DNA from: Prevotella sp.
GTDB lineage: Bacteria > Bacteroidota > Bacteroidia > Bacteroidales > Bacteroidaceae
Assembly (NCBI GenBank): GCA_017470055.1
Contig: JAFUFD010000017.1
Location: 1-43,927, forward strand
Reading direction: 5' to 3'
DNA length: 43,927 nucleotides
Shown: positions 14,413 to 23,342 of the stretch, piece after piece
How the letters are laid out: every line of letters starts with the position of its first letter
How positions within the stretch are numbered: position 1 is the stretch's first letter
The notes under the pieces: generated by a model
Told to the model about the DNA's origin: nothing
Database searches by the model: none
The model's input: the letters and a program-made list of their open reading frames with translations, nothing else
Position numbers and translations under genes: made by a program

Positions 14413-15071
14413 AACGACTCATGATTTTCTGCCTATTGGCAACCGTATGTGTGTTGGGGATCTCGGCACAAGGTAAGCACTCCTGCTGTGGCGAATGTGC
14501 CAAACAGGACATCTACGACATCGAAGTGAAAGACGATGCGGGCAAAGACGTGTCACTTGCGGACTACAAAGGAAAGGTGCTGCTGATTGTGAACACCGCC
14601 ACCCGTTGTGGATTCACCCCACAGTACAAGGAACTGGAGGCACTCTATGAAAAATATCATGCTGAGGGCTTAGAGATCCTTGACTTCCCCTGCAACCAGT
14701 TTGGCGGACAGGCTCCTGGTACGATTCAGGAGATACACCAGTTCTGCACGGCGAACTTCGACATCCAGTTTCCACAGTTCGACAAGATTGACGTCAATGG
14801 AGCCAACGAGTCACCACTGTTCACCTACCTGAAACAGCAGAAAGGCTTTGGTGGCTTCGACCTCGCTGACCAGAGGGGCAAGATGATGGATGGCATGTTA
14901 CGCAAGAGGGATGCCGAATACGACAAGAGTTCAGACATCAAATGGAATTTCACCAAATTTCTGGTCTCTCGTGACGGACGTGTCCTGAAACGCTACGAGC
15001 CAACAGAAAAGATGGATACTATCGAGAGCGACATCAGTGCCGAACTGAAAGCGACATGCGTTAAGAAGTAA
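14409..15071 (+). CDS. Exported glutathione peroxidase-family protein
   Basis: A 220-residue paralogue of the preceding peroxidase, with a signal peptide (KRLMIFCLLATVCVLGISAQ) that would place it in the periplasm. After cleavage comes a Cys-rich stretch, HSCCGEC (25-30), then the GPx fold with Cys67 in VNTATRCGFTPQ, FPCNQFGGQAPG with the conserved Gln, and IKWNFTKFLVSRDG. The Cys cluster could bind metal or form a disulfide relay; that is inference. Its ATG overlaps the ohrR stop (ATGA at 14409-14412). A strong terminator follows at 15083. The pair thus covers both cytoplasm and envelope. Confidence 0.9.
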   Translation: MKRLMIFCLLATVCVLGISAQGKHSCCGECAKQDIYDIEVKDDAGKDVSLADYKGKVLLIVNTATRCGFTPQYKELEALYEKYHAEGLEILDFPCNQFGGQAPGTIQEIHQFCTANFDIQFPQFDKIDVNGANESPLFTYLKQQKGFGGFDLADQRGKMMDGMLRKRDAEYDKSSDIKWNFTKFLVSRDGRVLKRYEPTEKMDTIESDISAELKATCVKK

Positions 15072-15082
15072 AATAATCACAA

Positions 15083-15115
15083 ACATCCGTGTCTGTTCTG
15101 ACACGGATGTTTTTT
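15083..15115 (+). terminator. Intrinsic terminator of the peroxidase-ohrR operon
   Basis: ACATCCGTGTC (15083-15093) and GACACGGATGT (15100-15110) pair perfectly over 11 bp with a 6-nt loop and run into five or more T residues. This is a textbook Rho-independent terminator, 11 bp after the last stop codon. Confidence 0.93.
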
Positions 15116-15201
15116 ATCAACTTATGTCTTTTTGAGGGGGAGAGATTCAATAAACTTATTATTTTTTATAAAAAATACTTTTATTTTTAAAATAATGTGT
15201 A

Positions 15202-15209
15202 TCTTTGTA
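15202..15209 (+). promoter_or_regulatory. -7 box of the fucose-type operon
   Basis: TATCTTTG, 42 bp before the first ATG of the operon. The upstream 30 bp are A/T-only and hold no TTTG, so the -33 element is missing or degenerate, as is usual for activator-dependent promoters. Confidence 0.55.
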
Positions 15210-15251
15210 ACTTGAAAACAAGATAAACTACTAATTTTTACTAAAACAGAC

Positions 15252-16202
15252 ATGGTTTACAACGAGATAGGAAAGACAGGAATGCGCGTGTCGAACTTAG
15301 GCTTCGGCGCATCCTCACTGGGTGGCGTGTTCCATGGCATCAAGGAAGAAGAGGGTATCCAAGCGGTGTTCACTGCTGTGGAGAACGGTATTAACTTCAT
15401 CGACGTGTCACCCTACTACGGGCACCTGAAGGCTGAGACCGTCTTAGGTAAGGCTCTGAAGGACATTCCCCGTGACAAATATTATCTCTCCACCAAGGTG
15501 GGACGCTACGGCAAGGACGGAAAGAACATCTGGGACTACTCCGCAAAGCGTGCCACAGAAAGCGTGTATGAGAGCATGGAACGTCTGAATATTGACTATA
15601 TCGACCTGATCAATGTCCATGACGTGGAGTTTCAGGGTGATATGGAGGGTGGTTTGCAGAAGGTGGTGGACGAGACACTGCCTGCCTTGGTGGAATTGCG
15701 TGACAAAGGCATTGTAAGACATGTTGGTATCACAGACCTGCAGCCAGAGAACCTGCGCTGGGTCATAGAGCATGCACCAGAAGGGACGGTAGAGAGTATT
15801 CTAAACTTCTGCCACTATAGCCTGAACGATACGCTGTTGGCAGATTATCTGGGATTCTTCGAGCGTTATGGTGTGGGTGTCATCAACGCCTCCCCCTTCT
15901 CGATGGGACTGTTGTCACAACGTGGTGCCCCCGACTGGCATCCTGCCAGCAAGGACCTGAAAGAGGCTTGTGCTAAGGCTGCAGCCTACTGTGAGGCACA
16001 AGGCTACCCCATCGACAAACTTGCCATCCAGTTCTCTACCAGTATGAATCCCCGCATTGCCACCACCCTGTTCAGTAGTGCCAATCCAAAGAATGTGCTG
16101 AAGAACATCCAGTACGTGAACGAGCCTATGGACGAGGAACTGGTGAGGAAGGTACAGGAGATTATCGGTAAACAAATGTTTGTAAGATGGAGAAACTCTT
16201 GA
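15252..16202 (+). CDS. Aldo/keto reductase, probable L-fucose/L-galactose-type dehydrogenase
   Basis: A 316-residue NAD(P)-dependent (beta/alpha)8 oxidoreductase. The AKR tetrad is visible as Asp51 and Tyr56 (FIDVSPYYG), Lys82 (STKVGRYG) and His123 (LINVHDVEF). Opening GKTGMRVSNLGFGASSLGGVF is typical of L-galactose dehydrogenase-like AKRs, which oxidise L-sugars such as L-fucose to the lactone. Its last codons overlap the start of a lactone hydrolase-like gene, which fits a dehydrogenase-lactonase pair. Coupling to fucI and fucP suggests L-fucose or a related 6-deoxy sugar as substrate. The substrate assignment is inference; the AKR family assignment is firm. Confidence 0.88.
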   Translation: MVYNEIGKTGMRVSNLGFGASSLGGVFHGIKEEEGIQAVFTAVENGINFIDVSPYYGHLKAETVLGKALKDIPRDKYYLSTKVGRYGKDGKNIWDYSAKRATESVYESMERLNIDYIDLINVHDVEFQGDMEGGLQKVVDETLPALVELRDKGIVRHVGITDLQPENLRWVIEHAPEGTVESILNFCHYSLNDTLLADYLGFFERYGVGVINASPFSMGLLSQRGAPDWHPASKDLKEACAKAAAYCEAQGYPIDKLAIQFSTSMNPRIATTLFSSANPKNVLKNIQYVNEPMDEELVRKVQEIIGKQMFVRWRNS

Positions 16203-17128
16203 TCATCGACGCACACAGTCACCTATGGCTCCTACAGGACACCACCTGGAATGGCTTGGAGATCCGCTCTATGAAGAACGGACGCAGCATGTTTCTGGGT
16301 GAGGAGGTACAGATGGTTCCACCCTTCATTATCGATGGTGTGAACTCCGCTGAGGTCTTCCTGTCGAACATGGACTATGCACAGGTGGCTGCCGCTGTCG
16401 TGGTACAGGAGTTCATCGATGGTATCCAGAACGACTACCTTGCCGAGGTGAAACGTCGTTATCCCAACCGCTTCTTTGTCTGTGGCATGTGCGACTACCT
16501 GCACGACGGTTTCTATGAGCAAGCCGAGCAGTTGATAACTGATGGTCGTTTCGAGGGCATCGCCATCCCTGGGCACCGTCTGCTGGGTCGCCAACTCACC
16601 TCCCCGGAAATGATGCGTATGTTCCACATGATGGAGCAGAAAGACATCCTCTTATCGATTACCCTCGCTGACGGTGACCAACAGGTTGCGGAGTTACGAG
16701 AGGTCATCAGTGAGTGTCCCAGTCTCCGTATCGCCATCGGACATATGGGCATGGCGAATCCCCCACAATCCAACCCTTGGGAGAATAAGAGTTGGCGGGA
16801 GCAGATTCTGTTGGCAAGAAACGAGCATGTCGCCATGGAGATGGGTGGCATCACATGGCTCTATAACAGTGAGTTCTATCCCTACCCGACGGCAGTCCGC
16901 ACGATTCGTAAGGCTGCGGCACTGGTGGGTATGGACAAGATCATGTGGGGCAGCGACTACCCTCGTACCATCACCGCTATCACCTACAGGATGTCGTATG
17001 ACTTCCTGTTGAAGTCGCAGGAGTTGACAAATGACGACAAGCGACTGATACTTGGTGAGAACGCCCGTCGCTTCTACCGTTTCGGAGAATTGGTCGAACT
17101 GCCCTATATCAAGAATATGAGTGAGTGA
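16187..17128 (+). CDS. Amidohydrolase-family lactonase, probable L-fuconolactonase
   Basis: A 313-residue amidohydrolase-2 type TIM barrel. The first metal motif is DAHSHLW with His10 and His12. Later landmarks are GIAIPGHRLLG, IAIGHMGMANPP (His after strand 6) and IMWGSDYPR (catalytic Asp). These fit the 2-pyrone-4,6-dicarboxylate lactonase/L-fuconolactonase group. It would open the lactone made by the overlapping aldo/keto reductase to the aldonic acid. Other amidohydrolase substrates are possible. The 16-bp overlap with the previous gene means the two are translated together. Confidence 0.8.
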   Translation: MEKLLIIDAHSHLWLLQDTTWNGLEIRSMKNGRSMFLGEEVQMVPPFIIDGVNSAEVFLSNMDYAQVAAAVVVQEFIDGIQNDYLAEVKRRYPNRFFVCGMCDYLHDGFYEQAEQLITDGRFEGIAIPGHRLLGRQLTSPEMMRMFHMMEQKDILLSITLADGDQQVAELREVISECPSLRIAIGHMGMANPPQSNPWENKSWREQILLARNEHVAMEMGGITWLYNSEFYPYPTAVRTIRKAAALVGMDKIMWGSDYPRTITAITYRMSYDFLLKSQELTNDDKRLILGENARRFYRFGELVELPYIKNMSE

Positions 17129-17157
17129 GAAGATTGAACTAAAACAAATTATAGAAT

Positions 17158-18978
17158 ATGACAAACTATCCTAAAATCGGTATCCGCCCCACCATCGACG
17201 GTCGTCAGGGGGGCATCCGCGAAGGTCTGGAAGAGAAGACCATGGCACTTGCCAATGCAGTGAAGAACCTGATAGAGAGTAATCTTCGCAATGGTGACGG
17301 CTCTAAGGTAGAGTGCGTTATCAGCGACACCACGATAGGTCGTGTCGGCGAGTCTGCCGCTTGCGCCGAGAAGTTCGAGCGTGAGGGTGTAGGCTCCACC
17401 ATCACCGTCACCAGTTGCTGGTGCTACGGTTCTGAGACGATGGACATGAACCCCTACTACCCCAAAGCAGTATGGGGCTTCAATGGTACGGAGCGGCCTG
17501 GTGCCGTATACCTTGCCGCCGTGCTTGCCGCCCATGCCCAGAAGGGACTGCCCGCCTATGGCATCTATGGTCATGATGTTCAGGATCTGAACGACAATAC
17601 CATTCCCGCTGATGTCGCAGAGAAGATCCTGCGCTTCGCCCGTGCCGCACAGGCTGTCGCCACGATGCGTGGCAAGTCATACCTGTCGCTGGGTAATACC
17701 TGTATGGGTATCGCCGGCTCTATTGTCAATGCCGATTTCCTGCAGCAGTACTTGGGTATGCGTACCGAGTATGTGTCACTGGTGGAGATTCTCCGCCGTG
17801 TTGACTTCGGTATCTACGACAAGGACGAGTTCCAGAAGGCAATGGCATGGGTAGAGAAATACTGCAAGCCCAACGAGGGTCACGACTATAACGAGGACCG
17901 TCCGTTGTTCCCCGGTGTGCCTATGACCACCTTCAACGGCAAGGGCAAGGGTAAGAACCGTGAGGAGAAAGATGCCGACTGGGAGTTTACCGTGAAGACG
18001 ATGATGATTATCCGTGACCTGATGCAAGGCTCAGAGAAACTGTTGCAGATGGGTTACAAGGAAGAGGCTATCGGACATAACGCCATCGCTGCCGGTGTAC
18101 AGGGACAGCGACAATGGACGGACTATAAGCCAAACTTCGACTTCCCTGAGTCCATGATGTGTACGTCATTCGACTGGAACGGTCCCCGTGAGGCTTACAC
18201 CCTTGCCACAGAGAACGACTTCCTGAACGGTATGTCGATGCTCTTCGGACACCTCCTGACCAATCGTGGCGTGATGTTCTCAGACATCCGTACCTACTGG
18301 AGTCCAGAGGCTGTGGAGCGTGTCGCCGGCAAGCGTCCTGAGGGTGGTGCCGCACAAGGTTTCATTCATCTTATTAATAGTGGTGCGACAACCCTTGATG
18401 CCACAGGTGCTATGTCCGACAAGGACGGTAAGCCCACCATCAAGCCCTTCTGGGAGATGACCAACGAGGACACAGAGGCCTGTCTGAAGGCTACCAGTTG
18501 GATGCCCGCCGACCGTGACTATTTCCGTGGCGGTGGCTATTCAAGTCACTTCCTCACCAGAGGAGGTATGCCGATGACGATGCTGCGCATCAACTTGGTA
18601 CAAGGACTTGGTCCCGTGCTGCAACTCGCGGAGGGATGGACCGTGGAACTTGACCCGAAGACCAACGATATCCTCGACAAGCGTACCGACCCCACATGGC
18701 CCACCACATGGTTTGCCCCACGTCTCGACCCCACAAAGGATGCCTTCAAGGATGTCTATAGCGTGATGAACAACTGGGGTGCCAACCACGGCGCTATCTG
18801 CTACGGACATGTAGGTGCCGACCTTATCACCCTTGCCGCCATGCTGCGCATCCCCGTCTGCATGCATAACATCGCCGACAAGGACATCTTCCGTCCTGCC
18901 GCATGGAACGCCTTCGGCATGGACAAGGAGGGAGCCGACTACCGTGCCTGCGCCAACTTCGGTCCTATATATAAATAA
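17158..18978 (+). CDS. fucI: L-fucose isomerase
   Basis: A 606-residue ketol-isomerase that converts L-fucose to L-fuculose (and D-arabinose to D-ribulose). The N-terminus [22 protein letters not shown] and [31 protein letters not shown] and [12 protein letters not shown] are family hallmarks. The active-site region [20 protein letters not shown] and [14 protein letters not shown] carries the acidic Mn ligands, and [19 protein letters not shown] completes the C-terminal domain. Length equals the E. coli enzyme plus about 15 residues. It is 29 bp after the lactonase gene and 19 bp before the transporter. No fucK or fucA lies in the window. Confidence 0.97.
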   Translation: MTNYPKIGIRPTIDGRQGGIREGLEEKTMALANAVKNLIESNLRNGDGSKVECVISDTTIGRVGESAACAEKFEREGVGSTITVTSCWCYGSETMDMNPYYPKAVWGFNGTERPGAVYLAAVLAAHAQKGLPAYGIYGHDVQDLNDNTIPADVAEKILRFARAAQAVATMRGKSYLSLGNTCMGIAGSIVNADFLQQYLGMRTEYVSLVEILRRVDFGIYDKDEFQKAMAWVEKYCKPNEGHDYNEDRPLFPGVPMTTFNGKGKGKNREEKDADWEFTVKTMMIIRDLMQGSEKLLQMGYKEEAIGHNAIAAGVQGQRQWTDYKPNFDFPESMMCTSFDWNGPREAYTLATENDFLNGMSMLFGHLLTNRGVMFSDIRTYWSPEAVERVAGKRPEGGAAQGFIHLINSGATTLDATGAMSDKDGKPTIKPFWEMTNEDTEACLKATSWMPADRDYFRGGGYSSHFLTRGGMPMTMLRINLVQGLGPVLQLAEGWTVELDPKTNDILDKRTDPTWPTTWFAPRLDPTKDAFKDVYSVMNNWGANHGAICYGHVGADLITLAAMLRIPVCMHNIADKDIFRPAAWNAFGMDKEGADYRACANFGPIYK

Positions 18979-18997
18979 GGTATATTATTAATAAGGT

Positions 18998-20311
18998 ATG
19001 AGCAAGAGCAATTCCCTGATAACGAAGGACGGGGTGAGTTATCTCATCCCCTTCATCCTCGTCACGTTCTGTTTTGCGCTCTGGGGCTTCGCCAACGATA
19101 TCACCAACCCGATGGTGAAGGCGTTCTCCAAGATCTTCCGCATGAGCGTGACAGACGGCACGCTGGTACAGGTCGCCTTCTACGGAGGGTATTTCTGTAT
19201 GGCGTTCCCTGCCGCCATCTTCATCCGTAAGTACAGTTACAAGGCTGGCGTGCTGATGGGGCTGGGACTCTATGCCACGGGCGCATTGTTGTTCTTCCCC
19301 TCAAAAGCCATTGGCGTATACGGCTGTTTCCTGATTGCCTACTTCATCATGACATGCGGACTGTCGTTCCTCGAGACCTCGTGTAACCCCTATATCCTCA
19401 CGATGGGACCAGAGGAGACGGCAACCCGACGACTGAACATGGCACAGTGCTTCAACCCCTGTGGCTCCATCATCGGTATGTTTGTCGCCATGAACTTCAT
19501 TCAGGCGAGACTCAACCCGATGAGCAGTGACGACCGTGCCCTGTTGGGGGATGCGGAGTTTGAGGCGATGAAGGACGCTGACCTGAGTGTACTTATTTCA
19601 CCTTACTTAACCATCGGACTCGTCATCGTGGCGATGTTCTTGATTATCCTCTTCGCCAAGATGCCGAAGAACGGTGACCAGAGCCATGACATCCATTTCC
19701 TGTCGACCCTAAAGCGCATCTTCTCCCTGAAATACTATCGGGAGGGAGTCATCGCCCAGTTCTTTTACGTAGGTGCCCAGATCATGTGCTGGACCTTCAT
19801 CATCCAGTATGGCACACGGGTATTCATGGCTGAGGGCATGGACGAGCAGTCGGCAGAGGTGCTGTCACAGCGTTTCAATATCTATGCCATGCTGTTCTTC
19901 ATCTGTTCCCGCTTTATCGCCACCTACCTGATGAAGTGGCTGAAGCCCGCCAAGTTGCTTGCCATCTTCGGGGTACTTGCCATGATCTTCACGATAGGTG
20001 TCATCCTGTTCCAGAACAGGTTAGGTATCTATTGTCTGGTGTGTGTCAGCGGCTGTATGTCACTGATGTTCCCCACCATCTACGGTATTGCCCTTGACGG
20101 ACTGGGTGATGATGCGAAGTTTGGAGCAGCAGGACTGATCATGGCAATCCTCGGAGGCTCTGTGCTTCCACCGCTGCAGGCGATGATCATCGACCAGAGC
20201 ACTGTCTTCGAGTCGTTCCCCGCCACCAATGCGTCATTCGTATTGCCACTGGTATGTTTCATCATCGTGACTGCCTATGGTTACAGAATGCATCGAGAAA
20301 GAAGTCTATGA
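18998..20311 (+). CDS. fucP: L-fucose:H+ symporter FucP (MFS)
   Basis: A 437-residue major facilitator with twelve predicted membrane helices. The FucP signature LETSCNPYILTMGPEETATRRLNMAQCFNPCGSIIG is clear; Glu126 in LETSCNP corresponds to the proton-coupling Glu135 of E. coli FucP. GFANDITNPMV near residue 35 is the Bacteroidota version of helix 1. It would carry L-fucose (or a similar 6-deoxyhexose) across the inner membrane. It follows fucI by 19 bp, and its stop overlaps the start of the mutarotase gene. Confidence 0.93.
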   Translation: MSKSNSLITKDGVSYLIPFILVTFCFALWGFANDITNPMVKAFSKIFRMSVTDGTLVQVAFYGGYFCMAFPAAIFIRKYSYKAGVLMGLGLYATGALLFFPSKAIGVYGCFLIAYFIMTCGLSFLETSCNPYILTMGPEETATRRLNMAQCFNPCGSIIGMFVAMNFIQARLNPMSSDDRALLGDAEFEAMKDADLSVLISPYLTIGLVIVAMFLIILFAKMPKNGDQSHDIHFLSTLKRIFSLKYYREGVIAQFFYVGAQIMCWTFIIQYGTRVFMAEGMDEQSAEVLSQRFNIYAMLFFICSRFIATYLMKWLKPAKLLAIFGVLAMIFTIGVILFQNRLGIYCLVCVSGCMSLMFPTIYGIALDGLGDDAKFGAAGLIMAILGGSVLPPLQAMIIDQSTVFESFPATNASFVLPLVCFIIVTAYGYRMHRERSL

Positions 20312-20688
20312 CAAACGGCTATCAGATAAAGGAATACAAACAGCCCGTCAAGCGATACTGCCAGACAATGGACCTGAAGGACGACCCTCAGTTGATCGCT
20401 GAGTATCGTCGTCGCCACAGTGAGCCAGAGGCATGGAAGGAGATTCTTGACGGCATCCGTTCCGTAGGTATCCTTGAGATGGAGATATACATCCTGGGCA
20501 ACCATCTGTTCATGATTGTGGAGACCCCACTGGACTTCGACTGGGACACAGCGATGGCACGCCTTGCCACCCTACCTCGCCAACAGGAGTGGGAAGACTA
20601 TATGGCACTGTTCCAGCAATGTCGTGAGGGAGCCACCAGTGATGAGAAATGGCAGATGATGGAGCGGATGTTCCACCTATATGAATAA
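20308..20688 (+). CDS. L-rhamnose mutarotase-family protein (probable L-fucose mutarotase)
   Basis: A 126-residue protein of the RhaM/YiiL fold. KRYCQTMDLKDDPQLIAEYRRRHSEPEAWKEI contains the conserved Tyr/His of this dimeric alpha/beta barrel; GILEMEIYILGNHLFMIVET and the FDWDTAMARL segment follow. It speeds interconversion of sugar anomers before the isomerase or dehydrogenase. It is not the RbsD/FucU fold used by E. coli. The ATG at 20308 overlaps the fucP stop (ATGA) and is preferred to an in-frame ATG at 20254 inside fucP. Context supports L-fucose as substrate. Confidence 0.87.
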   Translation: MTNGYQIKEYKQPVKRYCQTMDLKDDPQLIAEYRRRHSEPEAWKEILDGIRSVGILEMEIYILGNHLFMIVETPLDFDWDTAMARLATLPRQQEWEDYMALFQQCREGATSDEKWQMMERMFHLYE

Positions 20689-20704
20689 GATATAATAACA
20701 AAAT

Positions 20705-21724
20705 ATGAAAGCAATTCAGATTACAGAGCCTTCTGTCATGAAGGTCATCGACATCGCCGAGCCCCAGATGGGCGACGATGATGTGCTGTTGAAGATGAAG
20801 TATGTGGGCTTTTGCGGTAGTGACTTGAACACGTTCCGTGGCGGCAACCCCATGGTGAAGATGCCTGTGGTGCCTGGTCATGAGGTAGGAGCCGAGATCG
20901 TCAAGGTCGGTAAGAACGTGCCAGAGGGACTGAGGCCTGGCATGGTGGTGACCGTCAACCCCTACACCAACTGTGGTAAGTGTGCGGCATGCCGCAACGA
21001 CAGGGTCAACGCCTGTGAGCATAACCAGACCCTTGGCGTACAACGTTGGGGAGCCATGTGTGAGTACCTCGCCCTGCCTTGGGAGAAAGTGATTCCCGCC
21101 GGATTGCTGACACCTCGCACCTGTGCCCTGATTGAGCCGATGAGTGTGGGCTTCCATGCTGTCAGCCGTGCCCAGGTGACCGATATCGACGTGGTGATGG
21201 TCATTGGCTGTGGCATGGTTGGTATGGGTGCCGTGGTACGTGCCGCCCAGCGTGGTGCCACTGTCATCGCCGCAGACATCGACGATGAGAAACTTGCCCT
21301 CGCCAAACAGATGGGAGCCAGTTATGTGGTCAACACCAAGACAGAGGACGTGCATGCCCGCCTGTTGGAGATGACCTCTGGATTTGGTCCTGACGTGGTG
21401 ATTGAGGCAGTAGGCAGCATTCCCACCTACCAGATGGCAGTCAACGAGGTCGCCTTCACGGGTCGTGTGGTTTGCATAGGCTATGCCAAGACAGAGGTTT
21501 CCTTCCAGACCAAGTATTTCGTCCAGAAGGAGTTGGACATCCGTGGCTCACGCAATGCGCAGCCCTCTGATTTCCGTGCCGTCATCCACTACTTGGAGCG
21601 TGGTACCTGTCCTGTCGACCGTCTGATCAGTAACGAGGTAATTCCCGAGGGAGCCACTGCCGCTATGGAGCAGTGGGCGGAAAATCCGGGTAAGGTCTTC
21701 CGCATCTTAGTACATTTCGGATAG
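20705..21724 (+). CDS. Zinc-dependent alcohol dehydrogenase (MDR family), sugar-type
   Basis: A 339-residue medium-chain dehydrogenase. Catalytic zinc ligands are in GFCGSDLNTFRGG (Cys) and PGHEVGAEI (His-Glu). The structural zinc loop CGKCAACRNDRVNAC has all four cysteines. The Rossmann motif VIGCGMVGMGAV and acidic AADIDDEKL indicate NAD(H). It may oxidise L-fuconate, a later intermediate or a polyol; the family alone does not tell. It is the last gene of the fucose-type operon, 16 bp after the mutarotase. A palindrome (21732-21751) follows directly. Confidence 0.87.
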   Translation: MKAIQITEPSVMKVIDIAEPQMGDDDVLLKMKYVGFCGSDLNTFRGGNPMVKMPVVPGHEVGAEIVKVGKNVPEGLRPGMVVTVNPYTNCGKCAACRNDRVNACEHNQTLGVQRWGAMCEYLALPWEKVIPAGLLTPRTCALIEPMSVGFHAVSRAQVTDIDVVMVIGCGMVGMGAVVRAAQRGATVIAADIDDEKLALAKQMGASYVVNTKTEDVHARLLEMTSGFGPDVVIEAVGSIPTYQMAVNEVAFTGRVVCIGYAKTEVSFQTKYFVQKELDIRGSRNAQPSDFRAVIHYLERGTCPVDRLISNEVIPEGATAAMEQWAENPGKVFRILVHFG

Positions 21725-21731
21725 TCGTTGA

Positions 21732-21751
21732 TTACTTTTTAGTAAAAGTAA
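21732..21751. promoter_or_regulatory. 8-bp perfect palindrome between the fucose operon and the PUL
   Basis: TTACTTTT (21732-21739) and AAAAGTAA (21744-21751) form a hairpin with loop TAGT. It is 7 bp after the dehydrogenase stop. It may terminate the fucose operon weakly, but it lacks a U-tract; equally it may be an operator for the PUL transcript that starts downstream. No clear -7 box is seen before 21812. Confidence 0.4.
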
Positions 21752-21811
21752 CGTCTTTTAAGAAAACAAACTAGAATTATAATTATACATGTATAACTTA
21801 AAACTTAATTT

Positions 21812-23314
21812 ATGAAAAAGAATCATTTATTTACGTACAGTAAGATTTGTGCGTTGGCTCTGACTGGAGCCAGTGCTCTCTTTCTTACATCGTGCGCTGA
21901 GGATGGTTTCGACGAAGAGTCGTTTGACGGCGGTGTATCTAATACGCAGGTAACATCGATATCTGCTGAGGATATTACGATTACACCCAGTGCCGACGGC
22001 AAGTCGCAAACTATCTCATGGCCTGTTGTTATGGGAGCAGGCGGTTATCGCGTCAATCTGATTGACGTCAGTAATCCTGATGAGCCAATCATCAACGACT
22101 CGATTGTTGACGGTTGTACTGTAACAGGTAAGCGTGAGGAGGATGTCAACTACCAGTTGACGATCCAAGCGTTGGGTAATGCGAAGAAGAACAATACCGA
22201 TTCGCCTGAAGTTACCTCAAAGGCTTTCTCTACGTTCACCCCAACCTACATGACGATTCCCGCAGGCTCGGATTTGAACGAGTGGTTCGCTGCTAACCCA
22301 ATCCCCGAAGAGGCTATTGGCGAGAATCTGAACTATGACCTGGAGGCTGGTGGCGAGTATACTGTTAGCGCAGAACTTGACTTTGACGCCTATTGGGTAA
22401 CACTGCGTGCAAACAGCAAGTCAAACCCTGCTACTATCAAGTACACCACAGAGGCTTCCTGCATCAATTTTGCGGCTCCTTTCAATGCAAAGTATCTGCA
22501 TTTCGATTGTGCTGCCATGTCTGACAAGAATGGTGTATTTGGTTTCTCGAAATCACCAACGGCTGCACGTGACGAAGCAACAGGTTTCGTTATCTTCGGT
22601 GGCAACACGACCATTGTAAACTGCACCTTTGACAAGGTTAACGGATATTTCTTCTGGGACAACCGTAAAGGACAAAAGGTGGCTGCCGTCCAGTTCCTGA
22701 TTGATAACTGTGTAGTAGAACTGACTCCGTCTACTGCTCAGAAGGCGGCTGTCATTTGGACTAACAACGGAGGACATATTAATGACTTTACCATCAGCAA
22801 CTCCACCTTCTATAACCTAACAGATGGCGACCTCTACTATTTCTACCAGACTGGTAACTATCGCGCCAAGGATATCGGTCTGGGAGGTGCAGGTACCGAC
22901 CAAGGTGGACCTGGTAACACCGTAACCTTTAAGAACTCTACTTTCTACCGCATAGGTTTCCATCAACCAAGTGGTGACTGGGGTGAGTGGGGTAACTACA
23001 ACGGTATGAATGGTAAAGCCGACTCTTTCTGGACGATGACTGACTGCATCTTCTTTGATTGCAGTGCTAAGGGCGGTGTTCCTCGTCGTTTCTTGCATGG
23101 TAAGACTTACGCTTCTGATAGTGGCAATGTGACTTTTGCTAATAATACTTATATGGCATACGATGGCTCGTTTGACCCTATTGGTTCCTATGATACTTCT
23201 GGTTCTCAGATTGAGGAAGACCCGATGTTTGCGAATCCCGATGCTGCCGACTTCACCATCAGTGGTGCCACACAGGTAGCACGTAAGACTGGCGACCCAC
23301 GCTGGCTTCCATAA
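21812..23314 (+). CDS. Surface lipoprotein with Fn3-like and beta-helix (DUF4957/DUF5123-type) domains
   Basis: A 500-residue lipoprotein. The signal peptide ends in LFLTSC with the lipidated Cys at 28, followed by acidic residues (AEDGFDEESFDGG), as in surface-exposed Bacteroidota lipoproteins. A fibronectin-III-like domain (about 45-140, TSISAEDITITPSADGKSQTISW) precedes a repetitive parallel beta-helix (about 150-500) with strands such as TTIVNCTFDKVNGYFFW, FLIDNCVVEL and FTISNSTFYNLTDGDLYYF. Proteins with this plan accompany SusC/SusD in pectin loci and likely bind or process the glycan at the cell surface. It is unusual in coming before susC. No catalytic residues can be assigned. Confidence 0.83.
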   Translation: MKKNHLFTYSKICALALTGASALFLTSCAEDGFDEESFDGGVSNTQVTSISAEDITITPSADGKSQTISWPVVMGAGGYRVNLIDVSNPDEPIINDSIVDGCTVTGKREEDVNYQLTIQALGNAKKNNTDSPEVTSKAFSTFTPTYMTIPAGSDLNEWFAANPIPEEAIGENLNYDLEAGGEYTVSAELDFDAYWVTLRANSKSNPATIKYTTEASCINFAAPFNAKYLHFDCAAMSDKNGVFGFSKSPTAARDEATGFVIFGGNTTIVNCTFDKVNGYFFWDNRKGQKVAAVQFLIDNCVVELTPSTAQKAAVIWTNNGGHINDFTISNSTFYNLTDGDLYYFYQTGNYRAKDIGLGGAGTDQGGPGNTVTFKNSTFYRIGFHQPSGDWGEWGNYNGMNGKADSFWTMTDCIFFDCSAKGGVPRRFLHGKTYASDSGNVTFANNTYMAYDGSFDPIGSYDTSGSQIEEDPMFANPDAADFTISGATQVARKTGDPRWLP

Positions 23315-23342
23315 TCTCAGATGAAAGGTAAAACATAAAAGA

